From assembly GCA_002083555.1 (NCBI GenBank), contig MSXN01000012.1, positions 1 through 64,000 of the forward strand: 64,000 bases of DNA, read 5' to 3'. The notes beneath the pieces were generated by a model. It ran no database searches. It was given only the letters and a program-made list of their open reading frames with translations, and had not been told where the DNA came from. Below, in pieces: positions 16,524-24,812 of the stretch. Every line of letters starts with the position of its first letter. Position 1 is the stretch's first letter. A program made the position numbers and the translations under genes. This DNA is from Nitrospira sp. ST-bin5. Lineage in GTDB: Bacteria > Nitrospirota > Nitrospiria > Nitrospirales > Nitrospiraceae.

Positions 16524-17608
16524 TTGACCCACCGGACCTTTCCATCATTCGCGAGCTGATGGCAGATGCCGCCACGATCACGCGTGTGGATGCGCGTGGT
16601 GAGCGGGTTGCTCGTAAGCTGCAGTGAGCGGGCCGTTTTCACCACCGCGACGATGCGACGATAGCCATCTGCGTGATCGCCGCGGACGTCGTCCTTGATG
16701 CCGGAATGCACCTCGTCTTGCAGTTTCTCGAACTCGCCCGCAGGCAGCGTGTCCCGCGAGAAGGTTCGCAAACCTTCAGCGCTATAGAACTCGACGCGCG
16801 CGTCATGGAAGTGCTCGAGGAGGTCTTCGCGGGACGCGAGCCCCGCGTCGAGATCCTTCACGTCCTGCTTGAGGTGATCCGCATACGCACGTCGAAGCTC
16901 ACCGACGAAGATCGCCTCGTTGTCGGCCGGGATGCTCGGCGGCGGCAGCGGTTCAGGACGCGGTGGGAGTCCGCCGCCGAACCGCGCCACGTACCAGCGC
17001 GTCTTGGCGTGTTCTTCGATGATGCGGAGGAGCGGCTTGGTCTTGAAGATCGAGAAGTCGAGGCTCGCGATGTGCGCCTTCATCGCAGCGTCGCACTCAA
17101 CGACTTGCGTCTTGGTGATTTCCGTTCGACACGTCTTGTCCCAGTTCTCGAGTAGGCCATCACGTAGTGCATGTGGCTTCTTCAAGAGGTTCGAAAGCTT
17201 CGGGCCGACGCCCTGCGGTGCGACGAAGACGTAGCGCCGAGGGTACGAGTACTCGCCGTTCAGCGTGTAGTACGCGAGCTTGCCCAACTCGACCCAGACG
17301 TCGCTGGGCGCGAGCGCGCTATGGTAGTGCTTGCACTGGTAGTTATCCCACGCGCCGTTGCCGTCCTTCACGGACGCAATGACATCGCGTCCCATGTCGC
17401 CTGCACCGCCGCATCGCTCGACCAGCTCGTATTCGGCGCGCAGCGAATCGACCCACTCCTGAACGAAGCGCTCCCACTGGTCAGGGCTGAAGAGCCTGAC
17501 GCGGTCCTCGGGATGCACCGGAAGTCCCGACGCCACGACGTCCGCAGCCAGACCGGGCGGCGGCGCCGACGGCTGAGGGATCGGGACGGGGGGCGGAATC
17601 GTCCTCAT
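16520..17608 (-). CDS. ABC-three-component system effector with Mrr-like nuclease domain
   Basis: A 362-residue protein. After a Pro-rich leader, residues 40-160 form a restriction-endonuclease-like fold: SPDQWERFV (E46), GDMGRD (D75), YQCKHY (Q91-x-K93), i.e. the E...D...QxK pattern of Mrr-type nucleases. The C-terminal half (about 225-362, ADNEAIFVGELRRAYADHL onward) matches the conserved C-terminal domain of ABC-3C effectors. It is expected to cut DNA when released by the ATPase module. The start ATG at 17608 overlaps the stop of a small upstream frame. Confidence 0.85.
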   Translation of the reverse strand: MRTIPPPVPIPQPSAPPPGLAADVVASGLPVHPEDRVRLFSPDQWERFVQEWVDSLRAEYELVERCGGAGDMGRDVIASVKDGNGAWDNYQCKHYHSALAPSDVWVELGKLAYYTLNGEYSYPRRYVFVAPQGVGPKLSNLLKKPHALRDGLLENWDKTCRTEITKTQVVECDAAMKAHIASLDFSIFKTKPLLRIIEEHAKTRWYVARFGGGLPPRPEPLPPPSIPADNEAIFVGELRRAYADHLKQDVKDLDAGLASREDLLEHFHDARVEFYSAEGLRTFSRDTLPAGEFEKLQDEVHSGIKDDVRGDHADGYRRIVAVVKTARSLQLTSNPLTTRIHTRDRGGICHQLANDGKVRWVK

Positions 17609-17880
17609 GTCCTGAACTCTGCGCCATCACCAACAACCGCTCGAAAGCCCAGCGCTGAGGCTCCGGTGTGACCAGCTCGCTGGTCACGCCACCGTCCCAC
17701 ATCAATCTCGCCGTTCACTGCGGCTACAATGAGAGCGGAGCAGCATTCCTTTAGGAAGGGATTCGTGTGTTTGGCTACATCGAGTACGGCCTCGCCCCTC
17801 TCAGTTTCGCGCGCGATGTGCTCGACCATTGCCCGTTGCTCCTCAACTGGTGACTTCGCGTCGCACTGTCGTGTCGTCAA
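17605..17880 (-). CDS. Candidate small first gene of the ABC-3C operon, unknown
   Basis: An open frame of up to 91 codons. It starts TTG at 17880 after AGAGGTGG, or ATG at 17829 after GAGGAG (74 codons), and ends in an ATGA overlap with the nuclease gene, the same junction used throughout the operon. It begins only about 40 nt after the attC-like site. The middle part (HTNPFLKECCSALIVAAVNGE) looks protein-like; the C-terminus less so, and an overlapping frame (17481-17705) competes. No family is recognised. It may be a regulator, a fourth component or non-coding. Confidence 0.4.
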   Translation of the reverse strand: MTTRQCDAKSPVEEQRAMVEHIARETERGEAVLDVAKHTNPFLKECCSALIVAAVNGEIDVGRWRDQRAGHTGASALGFRAVVGDGAEFRT

Positions 17881-17918
17881 TCGCCACCTCTTCGGTCAAT
17901 GATCTCAGTTCTTGAGGC

Positions 17919-17999
17919 GTCTAACGTTCGCCATAACCGGCGTGCAAAAGCGCCGCTTCGCTCTGCATTTACACTTCCGTGTTGATGGCGTTGTTAGCC
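17919..17999 (-). other. attC-like integron recombination site downstream of CBASS
   Basis: On the minus strand the 81-nt site starts GGCTAACAACGCCATCAAC and ends CCGGTTATGGCGAACGTTAGAC. The terminal core GTTAGAC is a perfect GTTRRRY R' site; GGCTAAC is an R''-like partner. The inner arms CGCCATcAAC and GTTATGGCG pair except for one unpaired C, the extrahelical-base arrangement characteristic of attC hairpins. The stop codon of the SLATT gene (TAA, 17996-17994) lies inside the first core, as is common for integron cassettes. Strong structural match; function not tested. Confidence 0.75.
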
Positions 18000-18575
18000 T
18001 CTTTTGAGTTCCTTCGGAAGGAAGGCATCGATTTCCGCATCGGAGAAAGTCATGTCTTCGAGTTGCTTCAGGGCTTCCTGTGCTTTCTTATACGCCTGAT
18101 ACGTCGTGCTTGGCGCTCCTGAGTAGACCGAATGCAGTTCCTCCAGCAGATCGTCGCGCTCTCTCTGCAACCCTTCGATTGGCTTTTCCCCCATCCTAAG
18201 ATCGGTTATCAGGGAAAGGTACCTTTCCCTGATAACCCACAGGTCGGCTCCAGCTTGCCGGTGTTTCTGAGAAAGCTCACCCAAGTCGTAATTCTTTGTG
18301 TACGCATTCAGAACGAGCAGAGCGGTGGATACAAGAACGCCAATTAATGCCCCAATCTGTCCCACGTCGAACACGGCGGCAATGAAACTGCCAGTCGTGA
18401 CCGCCGAGAGGATGATTTGCCATAGCTTTATCAGAGAAAGCCGCGAGAGAAGGATGTCGGCGCATTTCTCGTGCGTCTTATGGGAATACACAACTCGCCC
18501 GAAGCACTCGCGCAACTGCCCCTCAAGAATCGAGCGAGAATCAGGTGTGTCGCTAGTCTGGGAATGAGGCTCCAA
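17994..18575 (-). CDS. SLATT-domain two-helix CBASS effector
   Basis: A 193-residue membrane protein. I prefer the TTG at 18575, preceded by GGAGGGAGA, which cuts the overlap with the cyclase gene to 23 nt; an ATG at 18632 gives 212 residues. Two adjacent membrane helices (LWQIILSAVTTGSFIAAVF and GALIGVLVSTALLVLNAY) are followed by a long helical cytoplasmic tail: the SLATT layout (SMODS- and SLOG-associated two-TM effector). SLATT proteins are predicted pore-formers switched on by the cyclic nucleotide made by the neighbouring CD-NTase, killing the infected cell. Its stop codon lies inside an attC-like site. Confidence 0.88.
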   Translation of the reverse strand: MEPHSQTSDTPDSRSILEGQLRECFGRVVYSHKTHEKCADILLSRLSLIKLWQIILSAVTTGSFIAAVFDVGQIGALIGVLVSTALLVLNAYTKNYDLGELSQKHRQAGADLWVIRERYLSLITDLRMGEKPIEGLQRERDDLLEELHSVYSGAPSTTYQAYKKAQEALKQLEDMTFSDAEIDAFLPKELKRG

Positions 18576-19434
18576 AGATCTCCCTCCATTCTTGCTTGGC
18601 GGACCATTCCTTCTTGGGAGTGGCGGTTTCATGCGCTATTGCTTCACACGAGATGTTGTAACACCTCGTCGCTTTCCATTGAAACAAGCCCTTCCCGTAA
18701 ACATACTGACCGCTACCTGGAGCTTTCCAATACTCCTGTTCTTTGTCTTGATCAGCCATGAATCGAAAGAAGTCACGACAAAGAAAATCGTAATACAAGT
18801 ATGACTTATCCTTGTACTGCCAGCCTTCGATGAACTGGTATGCGAGAGTATCAACGAGGAGTCCGCCGATCGGGACATCCCATGTTTTCTTCCATGCTCG
18901 CATCATTCGACAAAGAGGCACGAGGTTCTTATTGCATGCGGTGTTTCTTGTCCGGATGGCCTCGATCTCAGACCTCGGATTCGTCGTCTTCCAAGAACCA
19001 CCTCCGCTGGAGTCAGGGAAGGTGTAGCTGCCCGCTTTGTTCGTAAAGACAGGAACTACCTCAAATGTGATTCCATCTTGGAATGCCACCACTACAACTT
19101 GCCCATCACCACCGATGCTTGAGGAAGAGTAGGTCTTCTGCATCGAATTCCGTACGGCCTGCAATAGCGCTGATTGACCGTTACCTTTGTATTTGTCGTA
19201 CTGGAAGTAGAGATCGGAAGGCAGTTCAAACACCATGTCTAGGTCACTGAAACCCTGAATGGCGGTGTTGCGGCCGTAGGATCCTACGAAAAGGCTGTGC
19301 GATGTCTCAGACGTTGTGCTCCAAAAATCAGTGTTGAGCCGACGAGTGATTGATTTATATCGGAGCGAGAGGGTTCCGCCATCCTGCACTTGGATGTTGC
19401 TGCAAAAGCCACTGAACCAGTCTGCTAATCCCAT
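18553..19434 (-). CDS. CD-NTase (SMODS nucleotidyltransferase), CBASS cyclase
   Basis: A 293-residue polymerase-beta-fold enzyme that makes a cyclic oligonucleotide signal upon phage infection. The active site is visible: GS in VGSYGRNTAI (51-52), the metal-binding DLD (D64, D66), and the third acidic residue E125 in FEVVPVF. Length and N-terminus match SMODS-type CD-NTases. With the overlapping SLATT gene it forms a minimal type I CBASS with no ancillary ubiquitin-like or HORMA genes. It starts 14 nt after an attC-like site. The product nucleotide cannot be predicted from sequence alone. Confidence 0.9.
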   Translation of the reverse strand: MGLADWFSGFCSNIQVQDGGTLSLRYKSITRRLNTDFWSTTSETSHSLFVGSYGRNTAIQGFSDLDMVFELPSDLYFQYDKYKGNGQSALLQAVRNSMQKTYSSSSIGGDGQVVVVAFQDGITFEVVPVFTNKAGSYTFPDSSGGGSWKTTNPRSEIEAIRTRNTACNKNLVPLCRMMRAWKKTWDVPIGGLLVDTLAYQFIEGWQYKDKSYLYYDFLCRDFFRFMADQDKEQEYWKAPGSGQYVYGKGLFQWKATRCYNISCEAIAHETATPKKEWSAKQEWREIFGASFPD

Positions 19435-19447
19435 TTCATATCCCCGA

Positions 19448-19488
19448 GGCTAACGGTCCCGTGGATGACCATCCGCGGGTTGTTAGCC
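19448..19488 (-). other. Short attC-like inverted repeat between R-M and CBASS genes
   Basis: On the minus strand: GGCTAAC AA CCCGCGGAT GGTC ATCCACGGG ACC GTTAGCC. The 7-bp ends are perfect inverted repeats and the inner 9-nt arms pair with one mismatch. At 41 nt it is shorter than typical attC sites, and the R' core GTTAGCC deviates by one base from GTTRRRY. It lies 20 nt after the helicase stop and 14 nt before the CD-NTase start, exactly where a cassette boundary would be. Confidence 0.5.
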
Positions 19489-19508
19489 CGCAGTTGCGCG
19501 AGACCGCA

Positions 19509-22046
19509 TCACTCCCTCGCCACCACGGTGTCGTACAGCCCGTAATGGGTCAATCCAGGGTGGCTCTCGATGCCCGTGTAGCGCAGCGATGCGTCTTCAT
19601 AACGGCGGAACGCAAAGACGGCCTGATTCATCTGCTCGGTGTTGAATACCTTCAGACGCACGAGCAGGTGAAAATCCTTCACCGTCAGGCCGGTGACGGC
19701 CAGAAACAAGTCCGGTTCGAGCTTGGTGATGACATCCTGCAGCGTGTTCTCGCGGAAGTCGGTCAGGTACATAAACGCGGGAATGCGCGTGGCGAACTTG
19801 ATGAGCTTCTCCTGGACGAGCTTGCGCTTGGACTTGTACTCCTTCTCCTCATCGCTAAGCTGCTTCTTCTGCTTCGCCGTCAGGTCTCCGTCCTTGGCCT
19901 TGTTCTTGAGTTCCTTGACCTTGTCGCTCTTGTTGATGATCGTCTCGATGATGTTGTCGCCAAGCGCACGCCAGCCCTCGATTCGCTCCACGGCGGCCAT
20001 CGCTTCGGGATTGTCCAGGATGCGGCGCAGAGTATCGTTGTCCACGTTCACCAGCAGCGCAGACTCCCATTTGCGGGCAAGGAGGGTAGCCGAGGTGCCC
20101 GCCATCGCGATATCGAGGATTCCGCCCGCGTCAATCTGCGTCATATTGGCGCCGTCGTAGGCCAGCACGGGCAGAAACGACACGAGATCCTTGACCGCGT
20201 TCTCCGGGTTCGGCTCGCTTGGCGAGAGCCCGATCCCGTACTCGGACAATTGCCTCAGCGCACGGGTGGGCGCGAAATCGAAGACAAAGCAGACGGGCTT
20301 GAGGATCTCCTCCTCGTTCGGGTTGTCGCCGTTGGGGTTCTTAATGGACCACGGCGACTGGACGCGAAATGCGGCCTGGAAGTAGGTCTCGGGGGACTTG
20401 AGATTGCGGAGCATCAAGATCGAGGACCACTGGGGCACAGTCACACCAGTCGTGAGCTTGCCGCACGAGAGCGTGATCGTCTTTGTCTCGAATCCGCTCC
20501 CGATGGCCTTACGCACGGGCGGCAAGGCATCGAGCCCGATGCCCGCCGACGCACCCGCGGCGTCGACGACCTTATAATCGTGCCAGAACGTGTTGTGCTT
20601 CTCTGCTAGGAGATTCGCCATCGCGTGACAGGCAGCAACATTTGGCAAGAACCAGAATGAGTGCTGGAGATACGGCAGCAGACGGACGTCCGAATATGGA
20701 ACCGGCGGTCGTGTTCCGGTCTTGAGACTCTCGACTGCTTGCGGCGCGTACGAGCCCCGGATGATGTCCAGCCACTTCTGCACATCGCTCTTGTGCTTGA
20801 ACTGTGCACCCTTTGCCGTGCCAGACGCAGCAAAGAATTCGTTGAGGTCAAACTCATCGAACTCCCCGGCGCTCGCAATCGTCAGAAGCTCGTCCGGCAT
20901 TTGATATGTGAGCAAGCGCATCTGCGGCAGCGCGCCGTAGGGGTTCCACTTGCCGGGATTCCTGTTGGAGAATTCTTCCTTGGCACGTTGTTCGTCGGTG
21001 TACGTCCAGTTGAAGATCTGTTCCTCGATAAACTCGCCCGTAGCCAGCGCCTTGAATGGAGTCCCGGAAAGATATAGGTACGCCTTGGTCGTAATGGGGA
21101 GAAACTCGGTCTCCTTTTCCGAGAGTTCGCTGAGATCCTCGTTCACGCCTTCCAAGCCGGCATCGTATTCGAGCTTGCCTTCCTTCTTGGCGACCGCTTC
21201 TTCCTCACCCTCAAACAACTCCTTTGCCGTCTCGCGCCACGCGCCGAAGTGGTATTCATCGAAAACAACCAAATCCCACTTCACCTGATGAAGCCATTCG
21301 TTCTTGGCCTTGATATTTCCCGCATTGTCGCGGCCCAGCAGGTCTTGGAAGGAACCGAAGTACACGAGCGGCTTCTTGGCAGAGACTTTCATCGGATTGC
21401 TGGTGGAATTGCGCGACATGTATTGCCAGCCGTCGAAGTCGACGTGGGACTCCAGGTCGGTCTGCCACGCATCCTCCACGGCAGGCTTGAAGGTCACCAC
21501 GAGCACCCGCTTAGCCCCGAGCTTTCTGGCGAGCTGATAGGCCGTGAAGGTCTTGCCGAAGCGCATCTTCGCATTCCACAAGAAGCGCGGAACCGCGTGC
21601 ATGTCCTCCTTCCAGATCGAGTGGTAATAGGCGTGCGTTTTCTCCACAGCGGCGCGCTGCTCAGCGCGCATCGCGAAGGTCTCATGATGGGTGCCTGTGA
21701 ACCTCTGTCCGGTGCGAAGTTCGGTGAGGACGGTCTTCACGTCCTTGAGCGTGCAGCGCATCCACTCTAGCTCGACGTTCTCGAAGCCCTTCCTGACCAG
21801 CACGCTACGCACATCGTGGTCGCTAAACATCGTGCCGTCGTCACGCTCTGCGGCCACATCCAGCTCAATGGTGTAGTTTTTGATGTTGGCGGTCTTGAGC
21901 TGCTCAGCGATGCGCTGCTTCACGTCGCGCGTCGTCTGCCCCACCTTGAGAAGACCCGCGTGCGCCCTGTCGGCAATCGAGTAGGCGTAGATGCGTGGCC
22001 GAGCTTCCGGCTTCAGCGCAATGATTTCATCGATGGACTTACTCAT
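19509..22046 (-). CDS. GIY-YIG/T5orf172-helicase fusion, restriction subunit
   Basis: An 845-residue protein. The start at 22046 (MSKSIDEII) overlaps the methyltransferase stop by 8 nt; the longer frame to 22100 is in an overlapping region. Residues about 15-50 resemble a GIY-YIG-related T5orf172 domain (RIYAYSIADRAHAGLLKVGQ, then TRDVKQRI). A superfamily 2 helicase follows: WNAKMRFGKT (Walker A-like), VFDEYHFG (DEYH box), LYLSGTPF (motif III), and LSCGKLTTGVTVPQW in the second RecA domain. It probably supplies DNA translocation and possibly cleavage for the four-gene restriction-modification operon. Confidence 0.8.
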   Translation of the reverse strand: MSKSIDEIIALKPEARPRIYAYSIADRAHAGLLKVGQTTRDVKQRIAEQLKTANIKNYTIELDVAAERDDGTMFSDHDVRSVLVRKGFENVELEWMRCTLKDVKTVLTELRTGQRFTGTHHETFAMRAEQRAAVEKTHAYYHSIWKEDMHAVPRFLWNAKMRFGKTFTAYQLARKLGAKRVLVVTFKPAVEDAWQTDLESHVDFDGWQYMSRNSTSNPMKVSAKKPLVYFGSFQDLLGRDNAGNIKAKNEWLHQVKWDLVVFDEYHFGAWRETAKELFEGEEEAVAKKEGKLEYDAGLEGVNEDLSELSEKETEFLPITTKAYLYLSGTPFKALATGEFIEEQIFNWTYTDEQRAKEEFSNRNPGKWNPYGALPQMRLLTYQMPDELLTIASAGEFDEFDLNEFFAASGTAKGAQFKHKSDVQKWLDIIRGSYAPQAVESLKTGTRPPVPYSDVRLLPYLQHSFWFLPNVAACHAMANLLAEKHNTFWHDYKVVDAAGASAGIGLDALPPVRKAIGSGFETKTITLSCGKLTTGVTVPQWSSILMLRNLKSPETYFQAAFRVQSPWSIKNPNGDNPNEEEILKPVCFVFDFAPTRALRQLSEYGIGLSPSEPNPENAVKDLVSFLPVLAYDGANMTQIDAGGILDIAMAGTSATLLARKWESALLVNVDNDTLRRILDNPEAMAAVERIEGWRALGDNIIETIINKSDKVKELKNKAKDGDLTAKQKKQLSDEEKEYKSKRKLVQEKLIKFATRIPAFMYLTDFRENTLQDVITKLEPDLFLAVTGLTVKDFHLLVRLKVFNTEQMNQAVFAFRRYEDASLRYTGIESHPGLTHYGLYDTVVARE

Positions 22047-23646
22047 CGTCGCCGTCGTTGGAGACTTCTTCATTGGGAGAGGCGTCGCTATGCTCGGCAA
22101 CCTGAAACTCGATGAAGGCGATCTCGTCCTTGGTCAGCCCGTATCGCTTGTAGAGCTTGGCGTCCGTCCACTCTTGGTTTAGTGGCAGGTCGGGGATGAA
22201 AGAGTAGACATGCTTCGGCGCATCCTGGGTTGACTTGCGGAGCGAAACAAGGAAGCGAACGAAACGCGTACGCAGGTATGTCGCGTAGTTCGTCGCTTCG
22301 GCTTCAGTGTCGAATAGGCCCGCGACGAGGTAGCTCTCAGTACAAGCCGTACCGGGCTCAGCGATGATCGGCTTGCTGAGAAACTTTGTCTCAATCGCCG
22401 CACTCGTGCCTTGGACGCGCGTCATGAGCACTTTCCACTTGTCGACCCACGCAGCGTTCGTCGGAATCTCTGAGCGTTCGACGTAGCTGATCTTTTGAGA
22501 TCCGAAGAGCTTTACGGGATTCTTGAGGCGCTTTGAGTCCGGCTTGCCGTGGAAGAACGTGCGGAGGCCAAACGGCTTCTGACTGGAAACCCGAAGATCG
22601 AGCGTCGGCTCACCCTTCGCCCTGACCTTTTCCAAGATCGGAATAGCCTCGTTACGCCGCACGAGGATGTCGTAGGCATCGAGGTGGCGAGCAACTGCCG
22701 GTCCCGTCGGTTGGCCGTCCCAGATAGTCTGAACCTGGCACGGGCCGTTGTGGTCGCGATCCCACAGGAAATAGGAAATGCCACCGCGAATCTTCACCCC
22801 GGGAAAGCCCTCGTAGAGCTTTGGGAAATCCACGATGTTGCGAAGACGCCTGTCGGAGAGCATACGCTCCCGGTACTTGTCGAGACCCTTGCCCCCAGCC
22901 ATCCACCGCGAAGGTGTGACGAATACAGCGTACCGCGGATCAAGGGCTAAAGCCTTTTCCACGAACAATTGATAGATCGGTGCGGCGCTCGTGCCGTAGC
23001 CCCCATCATCTAACTGGTACGGCGGGTTCCCGATGATTACGTCGAACTGCATAGCGCCTCCAAATAACTCGGCTATCCGAGTCTTGATGTCGTCGGTGTG
23101 AATGAACGCATACGCGTGGCTTTCGAAACCTTCGCCGCGACCAAACGTCTTCTGGCTTGCCCCGCAATATCTACACTTGCCATCCGCCCATTGGTGCTCC
23201 ATCCGCTCGAACCAGATATTGCCGTCGTCCTTGTTGAAGGACTTAGCGATGGAGTGCTTGCCTGCAGCGTGCTTTGAGCAATACACGCTGCGGCGTGCAA
23301 GCAGGCTGGTGAGGTGCGTGATACCTATGCCTAACACCTGATTAGTCAGGATGTGATTTACGCGATCCTCGAGGTTCGGAATCTCGTCTGCCAGGCCTTT
23401 GGTGAGGCGGCTGCTGATCTCACGTAGGAACACGCCGGACTTCGTGCATGGATCCAAAAACTTTACAGAACTGTCCGCCCACAAGTCCGCGCCGTTGTTG
23501 TTGGCGGCCCATGCCTCGGCGAGTGTATCCAGCATCTTGTTGGCAAACTCGGGCGGCGTGAACACCTCATCGTTGGACAGGTTCGCAATGCATGTCAACA
23601 CATCCGGGTTGCGGCCGCGGAGCGAAAAACTTGCTTGGCTGTTCAT
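22039..23646 (-). CDS. Eco57I-like adenine-specific DNA methyltransferase
   Basis: A 535-residue protein. The SAM-binding motif I is the variant FLDPCTKSGVFLREI, and the catalytic N6-adenine motif IV is DVIIGNPPYQL. A four-cysteine knuckle (CRYCG with upstream CSKH) suggests a bound zinc. The C-terminal half is likely the target-recognition region. It overlaps both neighbours (ATGA with the preceding gene). It probably methylates the host recognition site to protect against the helicase/nuclease component. Confidence 0.85.
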   Translation of the reverse strand: MNSQASFSLRGRNPDVLTCIANLSNDEVFTPPEFANKMLDTLAEAWAANNNGADLWADSSVKFLDPCTKSGVFLREISSRLTKGLADEIPNLEDRVNHILTNQVLGIGITHLTSLLARRSVYCSKHAAGKHSIAKSFNKDDGNIWFERMEHQWADGKCRYCGASQKTFGRGEGFESHAYAFIHTDDIKTRIAELFGGAMQFDVIIGNPPYQLDDGGYGTSAAPIYQLFVEKALALDPRYAVFVTPSRWMAGGKGLDKYRERMLSDRRLRNIVDFPKLYEGFPGVKIRGGISYFLWDRDHNGPCQVQTIWDGQPTGPAVARHLDAYDILVRRNEAIPILEKVRAKGEPTLDLRVSSQKPFGLRTFFHGKPDSKRLKNPVKLFGSQKISYVERSEIPTNAAWVDKWKVLMTRVQGTSAAIETKFLSKPIIAEPGTACTESYLVAGLFDTEAEATNYATYLRTRFVRFLVSLRKSTQDAPKHVYSFIPDLPLNQEWTDAKLYKRYGLTKDEIAFIEFQVAEHSDASPNEEVSNDGDDE

Positions 23647-24284
23647 CGTGCCTCGTTCGGGGCAGCGGCAAGCTCGCTCACCGTCATCGGCGGGTACGTC
23701 TTCGTCGGCGTGAAGATTTCGTGCTTGCCGAGGTGGGCGAAGAGGTCGCCCTCCGCGCTATATGCCGACGCCCCCGTCAACACGTCCAAACGAAAGTCAC
23801 GGCGCTGGAACTTTCCCTTTCCCAGATAGCCCCATTCTGCGAAGGTGATCGGATTGCCGTCGCTGGCGCGCATAGTCAAAGCGTCGCCGTGGATGAGGTT
23901 CTGCGATAGCACGTAGAAGGCAGCTTGGTAGAGGTCATCCGACTCCTCGAGATTCAGGTAGTCGGCGAGGATCTCCAGCAGGCTCGTGCGGCACTCAGCA
24001 ATGTTGTCCACTAAGAGCTCAATCCCGTAGGTGCACATCAGTGCGAGAAGGGCGTAGTGTCGCTTTTCAAAGTCGGACTTTCCGAACTTGAGTTCGACGG
24101 CGGCAAGCTTGCGCTGCAGGATCCGGACGAGGAAGTTCCCGCTTCCGCACGCCGGCTCCAGGAAGCGGGAGTCAATCCGCTCGGTCTCGCCCTTGACGAG
24201 GTCGAGCATCGCCTCGACCATCCACGCGGGGGTGAATACCTCCCCGTGGTCGGCGACACGCGCTTTTGACTTGATCAGGCTCAT
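23643..24284 (-). CDS. Short DNA methyltransferase-like subunit lacking NPPY
   Basis: A 213-residue protein with motif X/I of N6-adenine methyltransferases (EVFTPAWMVEAML and FLEPACGSGNFLVRIL) but ending before any NPPY catalytic motif. It resembles a recurring family of compact restriction-subunit-M proteins that sit directly upstream of an Eco57I-like methyltransferase, so it is probably a normal non-catalytic partner rather than a truncation. The start at 24284 overlaps the upstream stop (ATGA), and its own stop overlaps the next start (ATGA). Confidence 0.8.
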   Translation of the reverse strand: MSLIKSKARVADHGEVFTPAWMVEAMLDLVKGETERIDSRFLEPACGSGNFLVRILQRKLAAVELKFGKSDFEKRHYALLALMCTYGIELLVDNIAECRTSLLEILADYLNLEESDDLYQAAFYVLSQNLIHGDALTMRASDGNPITFAEWGYLGKGKFQRRDFRLDVLTGASAYSAEGDLFAHLGKHEIFTPTKTYPPMTVSELAAAPNEAR

Positions 24285-24610
24285 AGGCAAATCCAGTCGG
24301 AGTATAGCTCGTGGGCACGCGTCTCGGCGTACTCCAGCCCCTGCTGCATACCATCACCAACGGGATAGCTGCTGTCTTTCGCCTCGTTGAGGGCGATGGC
24401 GATGTTTGACTTGTAGTAGAGAATGTAGTCGGCGCGTTTGGCTTTTCCTCGGGTGACGAGTTTGCCACGGGTAATGATCCGGCCTTTGGCAAAGCCGACC
24501 TCTTCGCGATTCTGTGACATCTCATCCCATCCTGTCTGCTCCAGCGCCGGTGTGACGAACTTTTTACAGATGTCGCGTTCGCTCAGAGATTTCTTATTGA
24601 GGTCTGCCAT
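24281..24610 (-). CDS. Stand-alone HsdR N-terminal nuclease-like domain
   Basis: A 109-residue protein starting at 24610 (MADLNKKSLSERDICKKFV). It matches the HSDR_N/EcoEI R N-terminal domain: KRADYILYYKSNIAIALNEAKD contains the D...ExK nuclease core, followed by GMQQGLEYA. In type I enzymes this domain is fused to a helicase; here it ends after the core and overlaps the next gene by ATGA, while the helicase is encoded at the end of the operon. It is either a split nuclease subunit or a trimmed one. Conserved spacing favours a functional split. Confidence 0.75.
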   Translation of the reverse strand: MADLNKKSLSERDICKKFVTPALEQTGWDEMSQNREEVGFAKGRIITRGKLVTRGKAKRADYILYYKSNIAIALNEAKDSSYPVGDGMQQGLEYAETRAHELYSDWICL

Positions 24611-24812
24611 TCGAGAACGCCCCGCTCTATTGAAGAAGTGAGGAAAGAGAATACCCTTTTGCAGGTGTGAAATCACCCCAGCTTGGGAGGTAAGGGATTG
24701 AAAATAGATCCATTGGAAAATCTATTCTGGGCAACTATGGGTCGATCGGCATGCTGGGGGGGATAACAGATCTAGAAAATTGTGGGTAAATTCAAGGTTG
24801 GGACTTCTTGGC

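Noticed and set aside
24611..24812. attC site at the 5' side of the R-M operon
   Set aside because: No RYYYAAC/GTTRRRY pair found there, so the R-M operon cannot be shown to be a cassette.
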